Positions 49,551-59,716 of a stretch of DNA of 64,000 bases are shown one piece after another (position 1 is the first letter of the stretch; each line of letters starts with the position of its first letter). A program made the translations under genes and the position numbers. This DNA is from Platycnemis pennipes (lineage: Eukaryota > Arthropoda > Insecta > Odonata > Platycnemididae), in assembly GCA_933228895.1 (NCBI GenBank), contig OW121856.1, positions 23,391,805 through 23,455,804 of the forward strand. The letters run 5' to 3'. The notes under the pieces are model-generated. The model was not told the DNA's origin. It made no database searches and saw nothing but the letters and a program-made list of their open reading frames with translations.

Positions 49551-49782
49551 GAAAAATCAAAAGTATATAGATGCAAATGCGATGGGAAAGTACGAGAAAG
49601 AATCTATTTTACATTTGCCAGGCCTCATTTAAAATATGCCGCTAGTATATGGGATCTGTATGAGGATGGTGTGATAAAAGAATTAGAGCATGTGCGAAGG
49701 AGTGTGTTTGCTTGTGCAAATCCCCTTACTCACACCCTTGTGGCCGCTCGCAGGGTATTGATGACGTAGACGTAGACGTAAT
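49551..49782 (+). mobile_element. L2/CR1-like LINE fragment: RT piece fused to the 3' end by an internal deletion
   Basis: The plus-strand frame (ending at 49769) contains VYRCKCDGKVRER, then IYFTFARPHLKYAASIWDL and IKELEHVRRS. These align with the RT region of the 31-kb element (LGKCDEKTKER, LVRPHLEYVVSVWDP, MRELDSVQRR). Directly after VRRS the DNA switches to the 3'-end signature (CTCACACCCTTGTGGC…CGCAGGGTATTG) and a GTAGAC repeat tail. About 400 bp present in the 31-kb copy, namely the rest of the RT and most of the 3' UTR, is missing. The last 20 codons of the frame are thus translated UTR. Non-functional. Confidence 0.82.
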
Positions 49783-49839
49783 TGGAGGTCATTTGTACGA
49801 TAATTAACGAACAGTAATCGCTTTTTACGCCCTTTCTCC

Positions 49840-50365
49840 CTATGACACTCAGAAAAAAATTATCAATACGGTAGCGCAGAAGAAAATTAGTAAATAAGAT
49901 TCTAATTACAGCTGGAAATTCAATAGTGAAAGTTCAGAAACGTTTCATTGGAACAATCATCAGAACAATGCTTCTTTACTGCATTGAGGCATGAACGGTA
50001 ACAGCAGAAGGGAAGTCAAGGGCATAAGCATTTAATTTGTTGCGTTACTGATGAATGATGAGAATTAAATAGATCAAACTAGCGGAAAAATTAGAATTCC
50101 TGAGTAGTGTGGGATAACTATTGGCAAAATTTGAAAAGAAAACGCGACAATTTGAACTGCCATATTTTGAGACATAAAACACTGATGAAGAAACTCACCG
50201 AGGGGCATGAGAGTGGGAATATCGGCAAAAGATTGCCTTCCTTGATATCTATAGAGCAAGTTATGCATGATTCTAAAGAGCAGAATTATGCTTATGAAGG
50301 CGCGAGCCGATATTGTAGAGCTGCGTCAAGCTAATCTTAGGGTTGTCGACTGATGATTGAGAGCA
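49840..50365 (+). mobile_element. LINE ORF2 C-terminal remnant, longest copy
   Basis: The first part reads RKRFIGTIIRTMLLYCIEA, corresponding to the 'RKRLIKTLVWSVALYG-E' block of RTE/Jockey-like ORF2 C-termini. The frame 50107-50334 then gives LKRKRDNLNCHILRHKTLMK, LTEGHESGNIGKR and SIEQVMHDSKEQNY, equivalent to the consensus K-R-WIGH-LRH--LMK, EG-V-GKR-R and I-QVM-D-KE-NY. It ends SRYCRAASS before the TTGTCGACTGATGATTGA tail. The ATG at 50107 is not a true start. Internal stops and phase shifts show a pseudogene. It begins within about 60 bp of the end of the L2/CR1-like fragment. Confidence 0.8.
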
Positions 50366-53362
50366 TTTCCGAAATCCTTCATACATTCCCTTAAGTTATC
50401 GATGAACACTCTTTATCGTGAATAATTAAACATACTGTAATCTTAAATATGCATCTCTTTCTTTTCTCAATACTTATCACTTTCCCGGCATCATTAACGT
50501 AATAGGGAAATATAATTTAGAATTAATCTAACGCTCAACGTGACGTAAGGCTGGACCATTCTCCCTCGCCGTCCATAGTACTTCGCATTAGTCGATGCAA
50601 ACCGAACACGCAAAGTTTTCAACTGTGATATGAATATTATCTTATAACTGGTGTTATAGCGATGAGGATTTACCACGCTTATCTTTCTTACTCTCTTTTG
50701 TGCTAGGTGTTTGCAGCCCATGTCGTTACTCGCTACGGACCCGGAGTCTCCACAAGCTCATCCGGTAAGGAAAACACACAAATGCATTTCCTTGCGCACC
50801 ACCGGTCGAATACTCTGGCGACGATCCACGTATTCTGTTCACAAGCTGCAATAAGCTGAGAGCAAGGCCTTTTACCCACGGCGCCAAGGTCGAAATCCCA
50901 AGTTGTTCAGACTCAAGCTTGGCATTGTTAGTGGTTAAGGAGAGCTAAGGAGAGGCGTTAGAGAAAGGCCATTGTTAAGGGGAGTGTTGAATAGTAGAAT
51001 GCATTCCCGGCGCAGTTTACCTACTTTTGCAGGGACATGCAAATTAGACGTTTCTGAGTGTGGTTTGCGATTCGCAAGGGTAATAATAACGTTCTCTCCC
51101 GACTGATTTAACCTATCCTATATACTTGTAAGCCTGTAACCTCCTTTATCCCACAACATCCTCATTACTACTCATTTCTTCTAAAAGGACTGGCGCAACA
51201 CTTTTTTCAGTCCATCTTTCAGCTATCATCATGGCAATTCAGCAATACCTCCCTTCAAAATTCACCACATCTTTCTAATCATCTTTTACTCATTTCTACA
51301 TTTCTCTTTAACCCATAGAATGTCTGAGTTTTCAATTTTTTTATTACTTTTCTTTCAATAAGTCTTACAAAAACCATTAAGTCTCAATCCTATGAGGTTC
51401 AGCATGTGTCACTTTTCTCCCAAGTTTCATAGTCTTTAATACAGCAATATTCTTTCCACATCTATCCATTTTGTCTTCATTTTTCTTCAATAAATCCAAC
51501 TCTCAAAATTCTTGCTGTTTTGACGGTTGTGATATTCCATATGCCATTGTCATGAAGTAGAATATCTCAGGAAAATTCTAACGAAGGTTTTTCTTAATGC
51601 CAATACTGAGTATCACACTTTTTAGGTAAACACCAACAAGAAAAACAAGTTTCTGCACATCAAAGACCTGGCTCGATTCCAACTTCACCACCTTCTTCGT
51701 GTTCGTTATTTATGTGCCACCTATCCATTTATCTTATCCTATCCTTAGTATTCGGAATTGAGCGTGTCCTCATGATAGGCATTACATAGAGATAAAATAT
51801 ATAGTTTAACCAAGCATGCTTAAATATTAGTACTGTGTTTTATTAAGTCATATCAAATACCCCTTAGTTCACCATTGCCTTTTACGATAAAAGGGTTTTT
51901 GGTTAGAAGCATGGTTTCAAACTGAAAGAAATGGACGGTTGGGAGAAACCTAGCGTCGGGTCAGGTACTATTTTATTGAAGGTGGTCATGGGATTTACAA
52001 TTCAGTATTACATATGATGAACTTCCTCTCAGCGCAAATCACTCAGTTAGGAATGGGAGTTAAAAAAAATTGTAAATCCTAATATTCGGAAAGTTTGAAG
52101 GTAAAAAAGAAACATTCTCGTAAATAAATGCTTTTTTCGATCACGAGTAAAATTATTATGCTTTTAAGATAATGATTCATATCTTCATACAAGATAGCTG
52201 ACGAAACCGGCTTTGTGAAAAGTAAATGGGAGATAAGGCCTCATATGAAATATTTATTTAACAAACGTAAATTTGGAGAGAAAAGTGTTGGTATAGGATA
52301 ATTACTACTTGAGTGAATGACCTAATGATGTTTTGACAAACCCGTCCTGTGTCAGGTACTTTAGCTTTAGTGGAGAGAAATTTAAAATTCCCATTAGTGC
52401 TCTGATCTTCCAGAGTTTAGACGGATACGAATCAGTTCATAAGTTTTTCACGGAACAGGCTACAGTTATTAACATAAAGGGGATCTATTTTAGTCTCATA
52501 TACTACAAAATTTCATTACTTGGTTCAAACTGCCAAGGATGTGTACAATGGAGACAAACATCAAGAGTTTATAGGGGCACGAAAGTTCCGATTATCAAGT
52601 TGGCCAGCGAGTTACTTGCAGTAATATAAATTTGTTTGACTATCGGTAAAATATCATCGAATCGGTTATTACAAAATCAGTGCGATTATGGTGTGCCAAA
52701 GGTCAAATCAAACGTTAATCTCTATTTAACTCCAATACTGTGAAATAATGCTATTCAACTGCAATGATCACACTAAATCGGTTGACCAAAAAAAGGTGGC
52801 GAGTATAACTAAATACCTAAACGTCGGTCATGGCTGTCTATTCTATCTGTCACTCTTGTTCTAACTGACAGAATGATTTGCTCCAGAAAAAATGCTCTTC
52901 TGCTGTGACTGCGTCCGGATCACTTTCTCTATTTGACGAGCCAATCCATTATGCGATTTCAAGGGCGGTGCCCACCCCTCATAACCGTTTGGTCAAAGTG
53001 ATTGCCTTCTGGTTTACTCATGCCTCTGTTTCCGTCCTTCACATTCTTTTGTTGAATCAGGTAAAACCAATACCAAGGGTGAATCGCCAACTCTGGAAAT
53101 AGGTGTGGGAAACAAGTAAACTCTCACCAACGTTTGACGGATATTTTATTTTCAATCACCGCTTTATTTGGACAATTTTAATGGGATCTCTTTGCAGTGA
53201 AATAATTAATCGTAAACAAATATAAAGTTTATCAGTTTGGAATGGCATAACTTTCATTTTTCCGTTGGATTCAACAGTTTCATTACTTCGTCTCCATCTG
53301 CACATGCATATTATAATGTTATGCATATCAAAATGACCGATTTGATAGGCAATGAAGGTAAA
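50366..53362. other. AT-rich sequence, nothing recognised
   Basis: GC-richer patches lie at about 50560-50580 and 50730-50990. A pyrimidine-rich stretch at 51110-51560 may be antisense retroelement debris but was not identified. The frame at 52333-52629 plus (98 codons) has no recognised domain. Confidence 0.45.
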
Positions 53363-53624
53363 TACTTCACAGTAATTAGAATAAATTACAATAAAATATA
53401 GGTGCACTTTTCCACAAATAATTTATTGATACGTACGACGCGTTTTGGCTCACAGAGCCATCACCTGGTACAAGACTGGTCTTGTACCAGATGATGGCTC
53501 TGTGAGCCGAAACGCGTCGTAGGCATCAATAAATTAGTTGTGGAAAAGTGCACATATATTTTATTCTAATATGTCAAACTTCCACTACATCTCGCCTGAA
53601 TCGGTTTACTTTACTTCACAGTAA
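53363..53624. mobile_element. Penelope-like inverted pair (foldback) with 13-bp target-site duplication
   Basis: Left (about 53376-53476) and right (53479-53570) arms are inverted copies of one sequence, about 90% identical by eye, with a 2-nt centre. The left arm has one extra 10-bp unit. A non-palindromic extension of about 41 bp follows at 53571-53611. The whole is flanked by TACTTCACAGTAA at 53363-53375 and 53612-53624, a perfect 13-bp direct repeat. Penelope-like retroelements are known for terminal repeats in inverted orientation, a short extension at one end, variable-length TSDs and hammerhead motifs in the repeats. All those marks are seen here, but no RT/GIY-YIG gene is present. Confidence 0.7.
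53488..53521 (+). ncRNA. Hammerhead-ribozyme-like core (probably inactive)
   Basis: In the right arm, CAGATGA (53488-53494) resembles the catalytic CUGAUGA. It is followed by a 5-bp stem (GGCTC/GAGCC, loop TGT), then GAAAC (53509-53513), a 3-bp stem (ACG/CGT, loop CGT) and GTA (53519-53521) at the expected cleavage triplet. Departures from consensus are A for U at core position 4 and one extra T before stem II. Stem I pairing is poor. The left arm carries the same motif on the minus strand, with further changes (CAGGTGA, CAAAAC). It is most likely a decayed ribozyme of the element. Confidence 0.45.
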
Positions 53625-53977
53625 ATTCAATAGTCATATATTAAAGTCTTCGCTGGAAAAAACATGGCTTAAAAATTAGAGACGTTACTTTCAAACCAAG
53701 TTTGCTAAACGCTGTAAATTTTACCGAGAAGCAGCCGAGAAAGGATAGAGTTAACCACAATTATGGTGCTAACAATATTCAAAGAGGTGTTTTAATTAAA
53801 TTTACGGAGAATTTTATTGAAGGAACCTCCAGTTAAAGAGCATGAAAAACTCCATCGAAAGAGGAAAGTGAATTATTAGTTAGCCATTCAGGGGATGCGA
53901 CCGACAACTGAGGTCTATTGCGTCATTTTTTGGATGAGTTGGCAACTGGGTAATGGTAGAAACATTTCAGTTAAGGG
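53625..53977. other. Spacer
   Basis: Nothing recognised. Confidence 0.4.
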
Positions 53978-54150
53978 AGTGAGGGTGGAGAGAAACCCGG
54001 CGTCTGCATTAGCCTGACCTTAATGGCATGCGCCTCGGGGACCACAGCTTTACATCACGTCCGTCGGACGGGGTACTGAACGTGAATTGCCCTCCTCTAG
54101 GCACTCAAGTAGGGACCTGTTTACCACTGAAAAATCCACCACTGCCGGGA
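53978..54150. repeat. Dispersed repeat, longer copy
   Basis: A GC-richer block with AGAAACCCGGCGTCTGC, GCCTCGGGGACCACAGC, CCGTCGGACGGGGTACTGAA and CTCTAGGCACTCAAG. The central 45-80 bp resemble 27010-27090, and GGGAGAAACCTAGCG near 51942 may be a third trace. It has the look of an insect SINE or other short repeat, but no Pol III boxes or tail were identified. Confidence 0.5.
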
Positions 54151-55279
54151 ATTAAGTATTTGGATTATTTTAAATTAAGTATTTGGAATATTTATAGGAT
54201 GCTATACTATTTATATTTTCTCTAATGTTTAAACAATAGAATTTCCTTTCGTAGACAAATACCGTTTCAACAAGATTTATATAACATGCAAGAATTCTAA
54301 TTTTTCCAGATAAATGGGATACATTTGTTTGATTTCCTAAAAGGTATCTGCAGGTGGCAGTAAAACGCATAAAATTGTTTATAGCAAATGTATGTTAGCC
54401 ATACGCACTAGTGCGATACATTTTCCGCTAATAGAATGATTAACTCACGGTTTCTAAAATGTACGTGGTTCAGTCAATATCATGCGCTAAGTAATTGAGG
54501 AAAACTGAATTTGCAGAGATACTCGCTCATTAAATTTAGAATTAATTACTATACTTTGAGTCAAGGCCGTCTGGAGCGGATTGGGGGGGAAGGTCAGGGG
54601 GTTCAAACTCCTCCCTCCCCGAAATTTGGAGACAGAAATGAAAAAGCTTTTTCTAACGATTTAAAAAAGAAGTTAGCGGTTAGCACGGCATTGAAAGAAA
54701 CACCTGGCTTAAAATATTATTAACTCAATGAATCATATTTTATTACAGTTATTTCTTCATTACATACTAACAGTAACGATAACTACCAGTCAGTGGAGAT
54801 TTCAAAGGGTTTACGTAGGTGGAGCAGGGGGTCTAAAACTAATTTATGTAAGACTTTTTGGACGTCACGAGACAACATAGCAACTATTTTTTAAAAGAAT
54901 TTATCAAGGAGATTGAGCACCCTCTCGTTAATGGCTTAGAAGGTAAGCACGTTTTTCAGACCTGCTCAAACGAGAGGTACAAATTGTACATGTCCAAGAG
55001 CTACAGCAGACGCCTACCATTTAAGGCGCTAATAGTTTTTAGGAACGAGAGGTCCCCTATCCCTTCCATTCCTATCCTTTTACCTTTTCTCCCGGTGTGA
55101 AGTGCCTATTAGTGCGGAAACAGACTTGAAAACACCCGTGTTATCACACTACCACTTCTGCAAAATCTGAGGCCTGCGTATGTGCTAAATATTCTACAAT
55201 ATTCTTGTGCCCCAAGTGTACAGATTCAATCCCTGCCATTGACTAAGTAGGTACACAAGTCGTGTGTAGCGATGCAAGC
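54151..55279. other. Unannotated sequence
   Basis: A G-rich/C-rich patch (54580-54630) lies in otherwise AT-rich DNA. Frames at 54511-54723 and 54858-55100 plus have no recognised domain. Confidence 0.4.
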
Positions 55280-55587
55280 TAAAGCCACGTTTACACTATG
55301 TAGCAAAACCTGCTATATTGAAAATTTGTATAACATATAGCGAGTTATATACCATTTGCTAAAAGTAGAAAAAGTCACTTCTGAAAAGTGCTATATAACA
55401 TTGCTATATGTAGCAGATTCTGCTATACATAACAAAAATTATGTTATCCATTGCGAGTCGGTAAAGATCAAAAGAAATCGTGCTATATCTAACTTCGCTA
55501 TGTGTAGCAAAAGTTACTGTTAAAAGTTAATGTTATAAAGCAAAAGTTATATTGCAGGTTTTTCTACATAGTGTAAACGTGGCTTAA
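55280..55587. mobile_element. 302-bp MITE with 32-bp terminal inverted repeats, TAA TSD
   Basis: The element runs from AGCCACGTTTACACTATGTAG at 55283 to its reverse complement ending at 55584. Over 32 bp the inverted repeats differ at one position. TAA directly flanks both ends (55280-55282, 55585-55587). A 3-bp TWA duplication is typical of PIF/Harbinger transposons, so this is probably a non-autonomous Harbinger-like MITE; the superfamily is inference. Inside are many copies of GCTATAT/ATATAGC or TGTAGCA words in both orientations (for example near 55312, 55337, 55391, 55404, 55493, 55502), like the subterminal transposase-binding repeats of some DNA transposons. There is no transposase frame. 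Confidence 0.85.
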
Positions 55588-55762
55588 GTGTGCTGGTGTT
55601 TGTAGGAAGTGTACTGATGCCTCAATGAAGCGTAGGCTAACGGATTACACTGGATGTTCTAAGCAAACCATCAAGAAACCTTCAGGAAGCTGATATCACT
55701 AGTGCCAGACTATTGGAACTGTCAAAGGTATGTATGTCAGAGGTAGTTTATAAAAGGTGGTT
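55588..55762. other. Spacer
   Basis: Nothing recognised. Confidence 0.4.
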
Positions 55763-55931
55763 AACTCTTCTCGGGCTCTCCACTGGTTAAAACTATTCAT
55801 AATTGCCGACGTTTCGAGAGACGACTCGTCACTCGTTCTCAAGGCAAGAATGTGAGAATGAGTGACAAGTTGTCTCTTGAAACGTCGGATATTATGTATA
55901 TTTTAAACCGGCGGAGAGCCCGAGAAGAGTT
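55763..55931. mobile_element. Long foldback, 78/79-bp arms, Penelope-terminal-repeat-like
   Basis: 55763-55840 and 55853-55931 are inverted copies around a loop of about 12 nt. They share AACTCTTCTCGGGCTCTCC, the CCGACGTTTC block and GTCACTCGTTCTCA, with scattered mismatches. The plus-strand right arm has GAGTGAC…GTCTCTTGAAACGTCGG, which echoes the 'stem-GAAACG' layout of the element at 53.4 kb. This suggests an inverted pair of another Penelope-like terminal repeat. The hammerhead core is not satisfied (no CUGAUGA and no clear stem III), and no TSD was found. Confidence 0.6.
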
Positions 55932-56889
55932 TTATCATATTATTAATTATTAACACCGGGAAAGTGTTAGATCCTTTTTTTAGAAAAGGAGCTGTTCTTA
56001 GAGCGGAGGGTCTCTTTTGCTCTCTATCTCAGTCTAAGCTGCAGCAATGACAGTTCGTCAGGTCAAGCTCAGTGAAAGTGGACTTCTAAATGTTTTTTAG
56101 TGTTGTGCTTGCCTATGTGTAGCAGAGGAAATGGAGTGATGTTATAAGCACTATAACATTCGTCCCATATACATTTGTGAGCATTAAACCGTGGTGAAAA
56201 ATTGAATTCTTTCGGATTTTTGTCTTTCTTTTTGCTGATGTCTTTCTTTTGGCGGAGTGATGTGGGAACCCTACAACAGTCCCGATTCTGACGTATTCCC
56301 GTCTCTTTTCCCCCTTCTCTTCCCCTTTTCTTTCTGGTCTTCGGAAAAGTTCAGCCGGGAGAGATTACGGGAAGTAGGGGGTGGTCACACTACACACGAA
56401 TATGTACATTTATGTAATAGTACATGCATAAAGAAATGTAAGCGTTGAATCAATATTAAAATGATCCTTTCCTATTTTATCGAGCAATTTTTAAAATTTG
56501 TAAATATCTCCACTAAATCTAACAAAACCTAAAATCTAATAAAAAAGTCACAGTAAAAAATTGGTATAAATATTCTATTTCAAATAAATAAAAGAATTTT
56601 TCTACATAAACCTCAGCTGTTAGAGCACGTAAAATCAAAATCTTCTGCTGCAACAACGTTTTAAAAATGAATTTCGATATCAGCCACCGAAAAATTGAAT
56701 CTTTCAATTCCTATCTCCAGCCCATAGTCACAATTAAAATGATTAAAAAACAGTACAATTCGTATTGACAAGCAATCAATCCCTCTTCTAAGCTATGCAT
56801 GGTTTAACTCCCTGTTGATTTCGCGTTTTATTACTTGACAATTTGGTAATAATTTTTCCTTCGCCGAAATTTATTGCTTGGAAAACGTT
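55932..56889. other. AT-rich sequence, nothing recognised
   Basis: A pyrimidine-rich stretch lies at 56295-56340. No gene was recognised. Confidence 0.5.
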
Positions 56890-57165
56890 GATTTGAAACA
56901 GAAAGGTCGGGAGGGGGAGGGAGAAGAAAGAGATTCATGTTGTCCGGGGTGACGTTTGGCTGTAAATAACTAGAGGGCGCTGCATTTGAAGTCTCGCTTC
57001 GAATCGATTAAAAACGGATTTCCACGCCCCTTTGCCTAGATGGTGTCGGGAACTCGCAGTTACACGGCCCCTGACCATGGCGAGGACATTGGATTGGATA
57101 GGAGGTCCCGTGGATGTCTTGTGGATTACCAATCCTCCACTCCCGATGCCTCCCCATTGATTAAA
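56890..57165. other. GC-rich island containing a CTCF-like motif
   Basis: A G-rich start (56905-56925) is followed by mixed GC-rich sequence. AACTAGAGGGCGCTGC at 56968-56983 fits the animal CTCF core (NNNCCASYAGRKGGCGC-like, conserved between vertebrates and insects). A single motif match in 64 kb can occur by chance, so binding is only a possibility. A minus-strand frame (56935-57132) has no recognised domain. Confidence 0.35.
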
Positions 57166-57513
57166 ACTTCAAGAGGGCATGTGCATGGTGATATATGGGG
57201 CGATTAAAACCAAATATTGCGATTGCGCTCCAAGGAACAAATGGCATACAGCGGGGTCCAATATCGATCCCTACACACAAACTTTTTCAAATCCTTTTCC
57301 TTTCATGACTCTCTCACATTTTTTCTTGTTAGAGTGGCGTTTTGTTTTTTTTTTCAATTTACGATCTTTGTGAAGCAATTTTTTTCACAAGGGCCATTTC
57401 TGCACACATATTATCTCTTCCGCTCGAATAATCTTTGCCTGCAGTAACAAACTTGTTTTGCACTGATTCCTCTCCTGGAATACGACGCAATTTGAATGAA
57501 AATGGGATGAAAA
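57166..57513. other. Spacer
   Basis: Short overlapping plus-strand frames have no recognised domain. Confidence 0.45.
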
Positions 57514-57659
57514 AGGAATAAATACAAACGTTTATGCGCATTAGAATAATTAACATATTGAAATAAATAAATTCAATCGGGCAGAGGAATAAATACAAAC
57601 GTTTATGCGCATTAGATTAATTAATATAGGTATTGAAATAAATACATTTAATCGGGCAG
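57514..57659. repeat. Tandem duplication, two units of 71 and 75 bp
   Basis: AGGAATAAATACAAACGTTT…AATCGGGCAG at 57514-57584 is followed immediately by a second copy at 57585-57659. There are few substitutions and a small insertion (ATAGG/TATT region). The high identity implies a fairly recent duplication. Confidence 0.9.
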
Positions 57660-59680
57660 ACTTCAATTTCGAATTTTTTGAAAAAATTCTTTTAATGATA
57701 CTGAAATGAAAAACTTCATATGCTTAAAAAAGCCCTTTACAATACTTAGTATGGAGAGCTGCTGGTATACAAAAAGAAACCCGTAGAGGAGATGATAATA
57801 ATCATTGATCATTTATAATTCATATAACTTCTTGGTTAGGAATGGAGTTCTCTATCTAAAAGTTCTGGCTTTGAATTAAAACAATATCAGACACTTCTTA
57901 CTCATATACCGGTCCCTTTTTCAGTGTTATGTTGGGAGCATATTATGTTGGCTGCGTATATCACTCCTAAAAGGAGAATAGATGCATGGGAAATTAAATA
58001 GAGAGCCTGGTAACAACTGGAGATTCACCAATGCCGGGTTTTGCTCCACCATCTCTTTGATCGCCATCGTACTCGTAACATTATGCTTTCATGCAAAAAT
58101 ATTTAAAGGCACCACTAGCCGTAACTGTTAGCAGGCCGGGGCGAACCGAGCAGTTGCTTTTATATTCGGAGATTGACAACTAACTTTTGTCGAATAAGTC
58201 AATTCAGACTATTTAAAAGATAATTTTTACTACATAGTTCAACTGGTGAATATGTAATAACAGGGGTTGATAAGTGGGGAGAGGGTGGGAGGGCGTCCGA
58301 ATACTCTGTCTGGGAAAATTTGGTCTAAAGCCGGCCCTGGCTCCCAGCCTTATCTCGGGCATGGAAACTTGCAAACAACTTTAGCCGATTGTTTGATAAA
58401 CAATTTCATTATTAAAAGATATTGCATTCGGCAATGAAACTCAGTTCTCTCCAATAAATTGATACTCGATGTAGTGAGAAAAAATATCATTGAAGATATA
58501 ACAAGGGCGCATATGGAAGAGGAAAGGAAGAAAATATCTACGCAAAAAAGAAATACCGGCAGGAAGTAGTAGGCAGGATAATGTATTTCCAAAGAACAGG
58601 AAATGGAAGCTCTTAAATCAGAATGTACCAACACGTAAAACAAAAGAAGAGGAGGCTAGGCGGAAGACTTGACGACCGGAAAAGCATCAGCTATGGATGG
58701 GGAAGAAACGAGGTCTTGAATTATCCTCTTTATTATCCCATCAAATTGGAGTTCTTCAGCTGTACCCGTGAGCGATGTGAGCCACACGATATTTTATCCA
58801 ATTGATTCAATGAATGGGACAAGGTTCTTACGACTTAGCCTCAAGCTAGTAAAGTAGTCTCTGCGCGAACAAACGGAAATACTATTAAAGTAGTTGTAGA
58901 TTGCAGAAGAGAATTTAGAAAATTAAACGTGTCCTAGTGACAGGTTCTTACTGATGAGGAAAGCAATACAAGTAGGCCTCTTCCTAACGGAAAATTAACG
59001 GGAATCCAGTAAATATAACTAAATATAAGCAATTATCGTATTCATGGGCTTGTGGAGAATAACAAAGGAAGTTTTTATTAATGCAAAGAAGTATAGGCGT
59101 GACCTCCGTAATAACTCTCTAAGGCGTGACCTCTGTCTCCAAACCTTTTGAGAAGTGGAATGCGTTTTGGTTGCTACTATTTATTATACCATTTTGCATG
59201 CTTTTATTTTGAGAAAAAATAGAGGAAGTCAGAGATCACACACGGTTAATTTACTTTAGTTTTTCTCTTGATTTATGCCTATTCTACTCATTTTCCTCTG
59301 ACTATTCTTATCTCAACTACACCAATATATTCCAAGTATACCTCAATGGAAGTAATAAAGGGTTATTTTCTGCTGAGAATAAGCATTTTTGGCACTAGCT
59401 GTGAAATTCAATGCTTGCATTACAATTCTTAGTTTCTTTTAAAATACCTTTTATGTTTCCAATAAATAATTAACGTTCAATAAATTAATTTTAATGCATA
59501 AAAACGACAATGCAAACATAACTACTTTCAGCAGTATAACGTATATTTTAATGCATTATATTTCAGTCAAAGCGCATATACTAGGAATGGGCTTATTAAA
59601 GTGTGGCGTATAATAGATTGAGCTTCAAATATGCATAAAAATGTATAAATCATCGAATTAAAGAACATCAAATCACGTGG
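57660..59680. other. AT-rich sequence, nothing firm recognised
   Basis: A GC-richer patch at 58260-58350 contains TCTAAAGCCGGCCCTG (58324-58339), which in reverse complement resembles a hAT terminal inverted repeat (CAGGGCCGGCTTTAGA). No partner end was found. Frames at 58350-58643 minus and 58623-58805 plus are unassigned. Confidence 0.4.
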
Positions 59681-59716
59681 TAAGTCTAATAAGTCTAGTA
59701 AGTCTAATAAGATCTA
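59681..59716. repeat. Short tandem repeat, four 9-bp units
   Basis: TAAGTCTAA, TAAGTCTAG, TAAGTCTAA and TAAGATCTAA follow one another. Confidence 0.85.

Noticed and set aside
50797..50890. tRNA-like B box (AAGGTCGAAATCCC)
   Set aside because: No matching A box at the right distance and no acceptor pairing.
55793..55900. Hammerhead ribozyme in the second foldback
   Set aside because: The catalytic CUGAUGA is replaced by GUGACGA-like sequence, and stem III with a cleavage triplet is not formed.
58324..58339. hAT-like terminal inverted repeat (TCTAAAGCCGGCCCTG)
   Set aside because: Only one end was found, with no partner TIR, no 8-bp duplication and no transposase.
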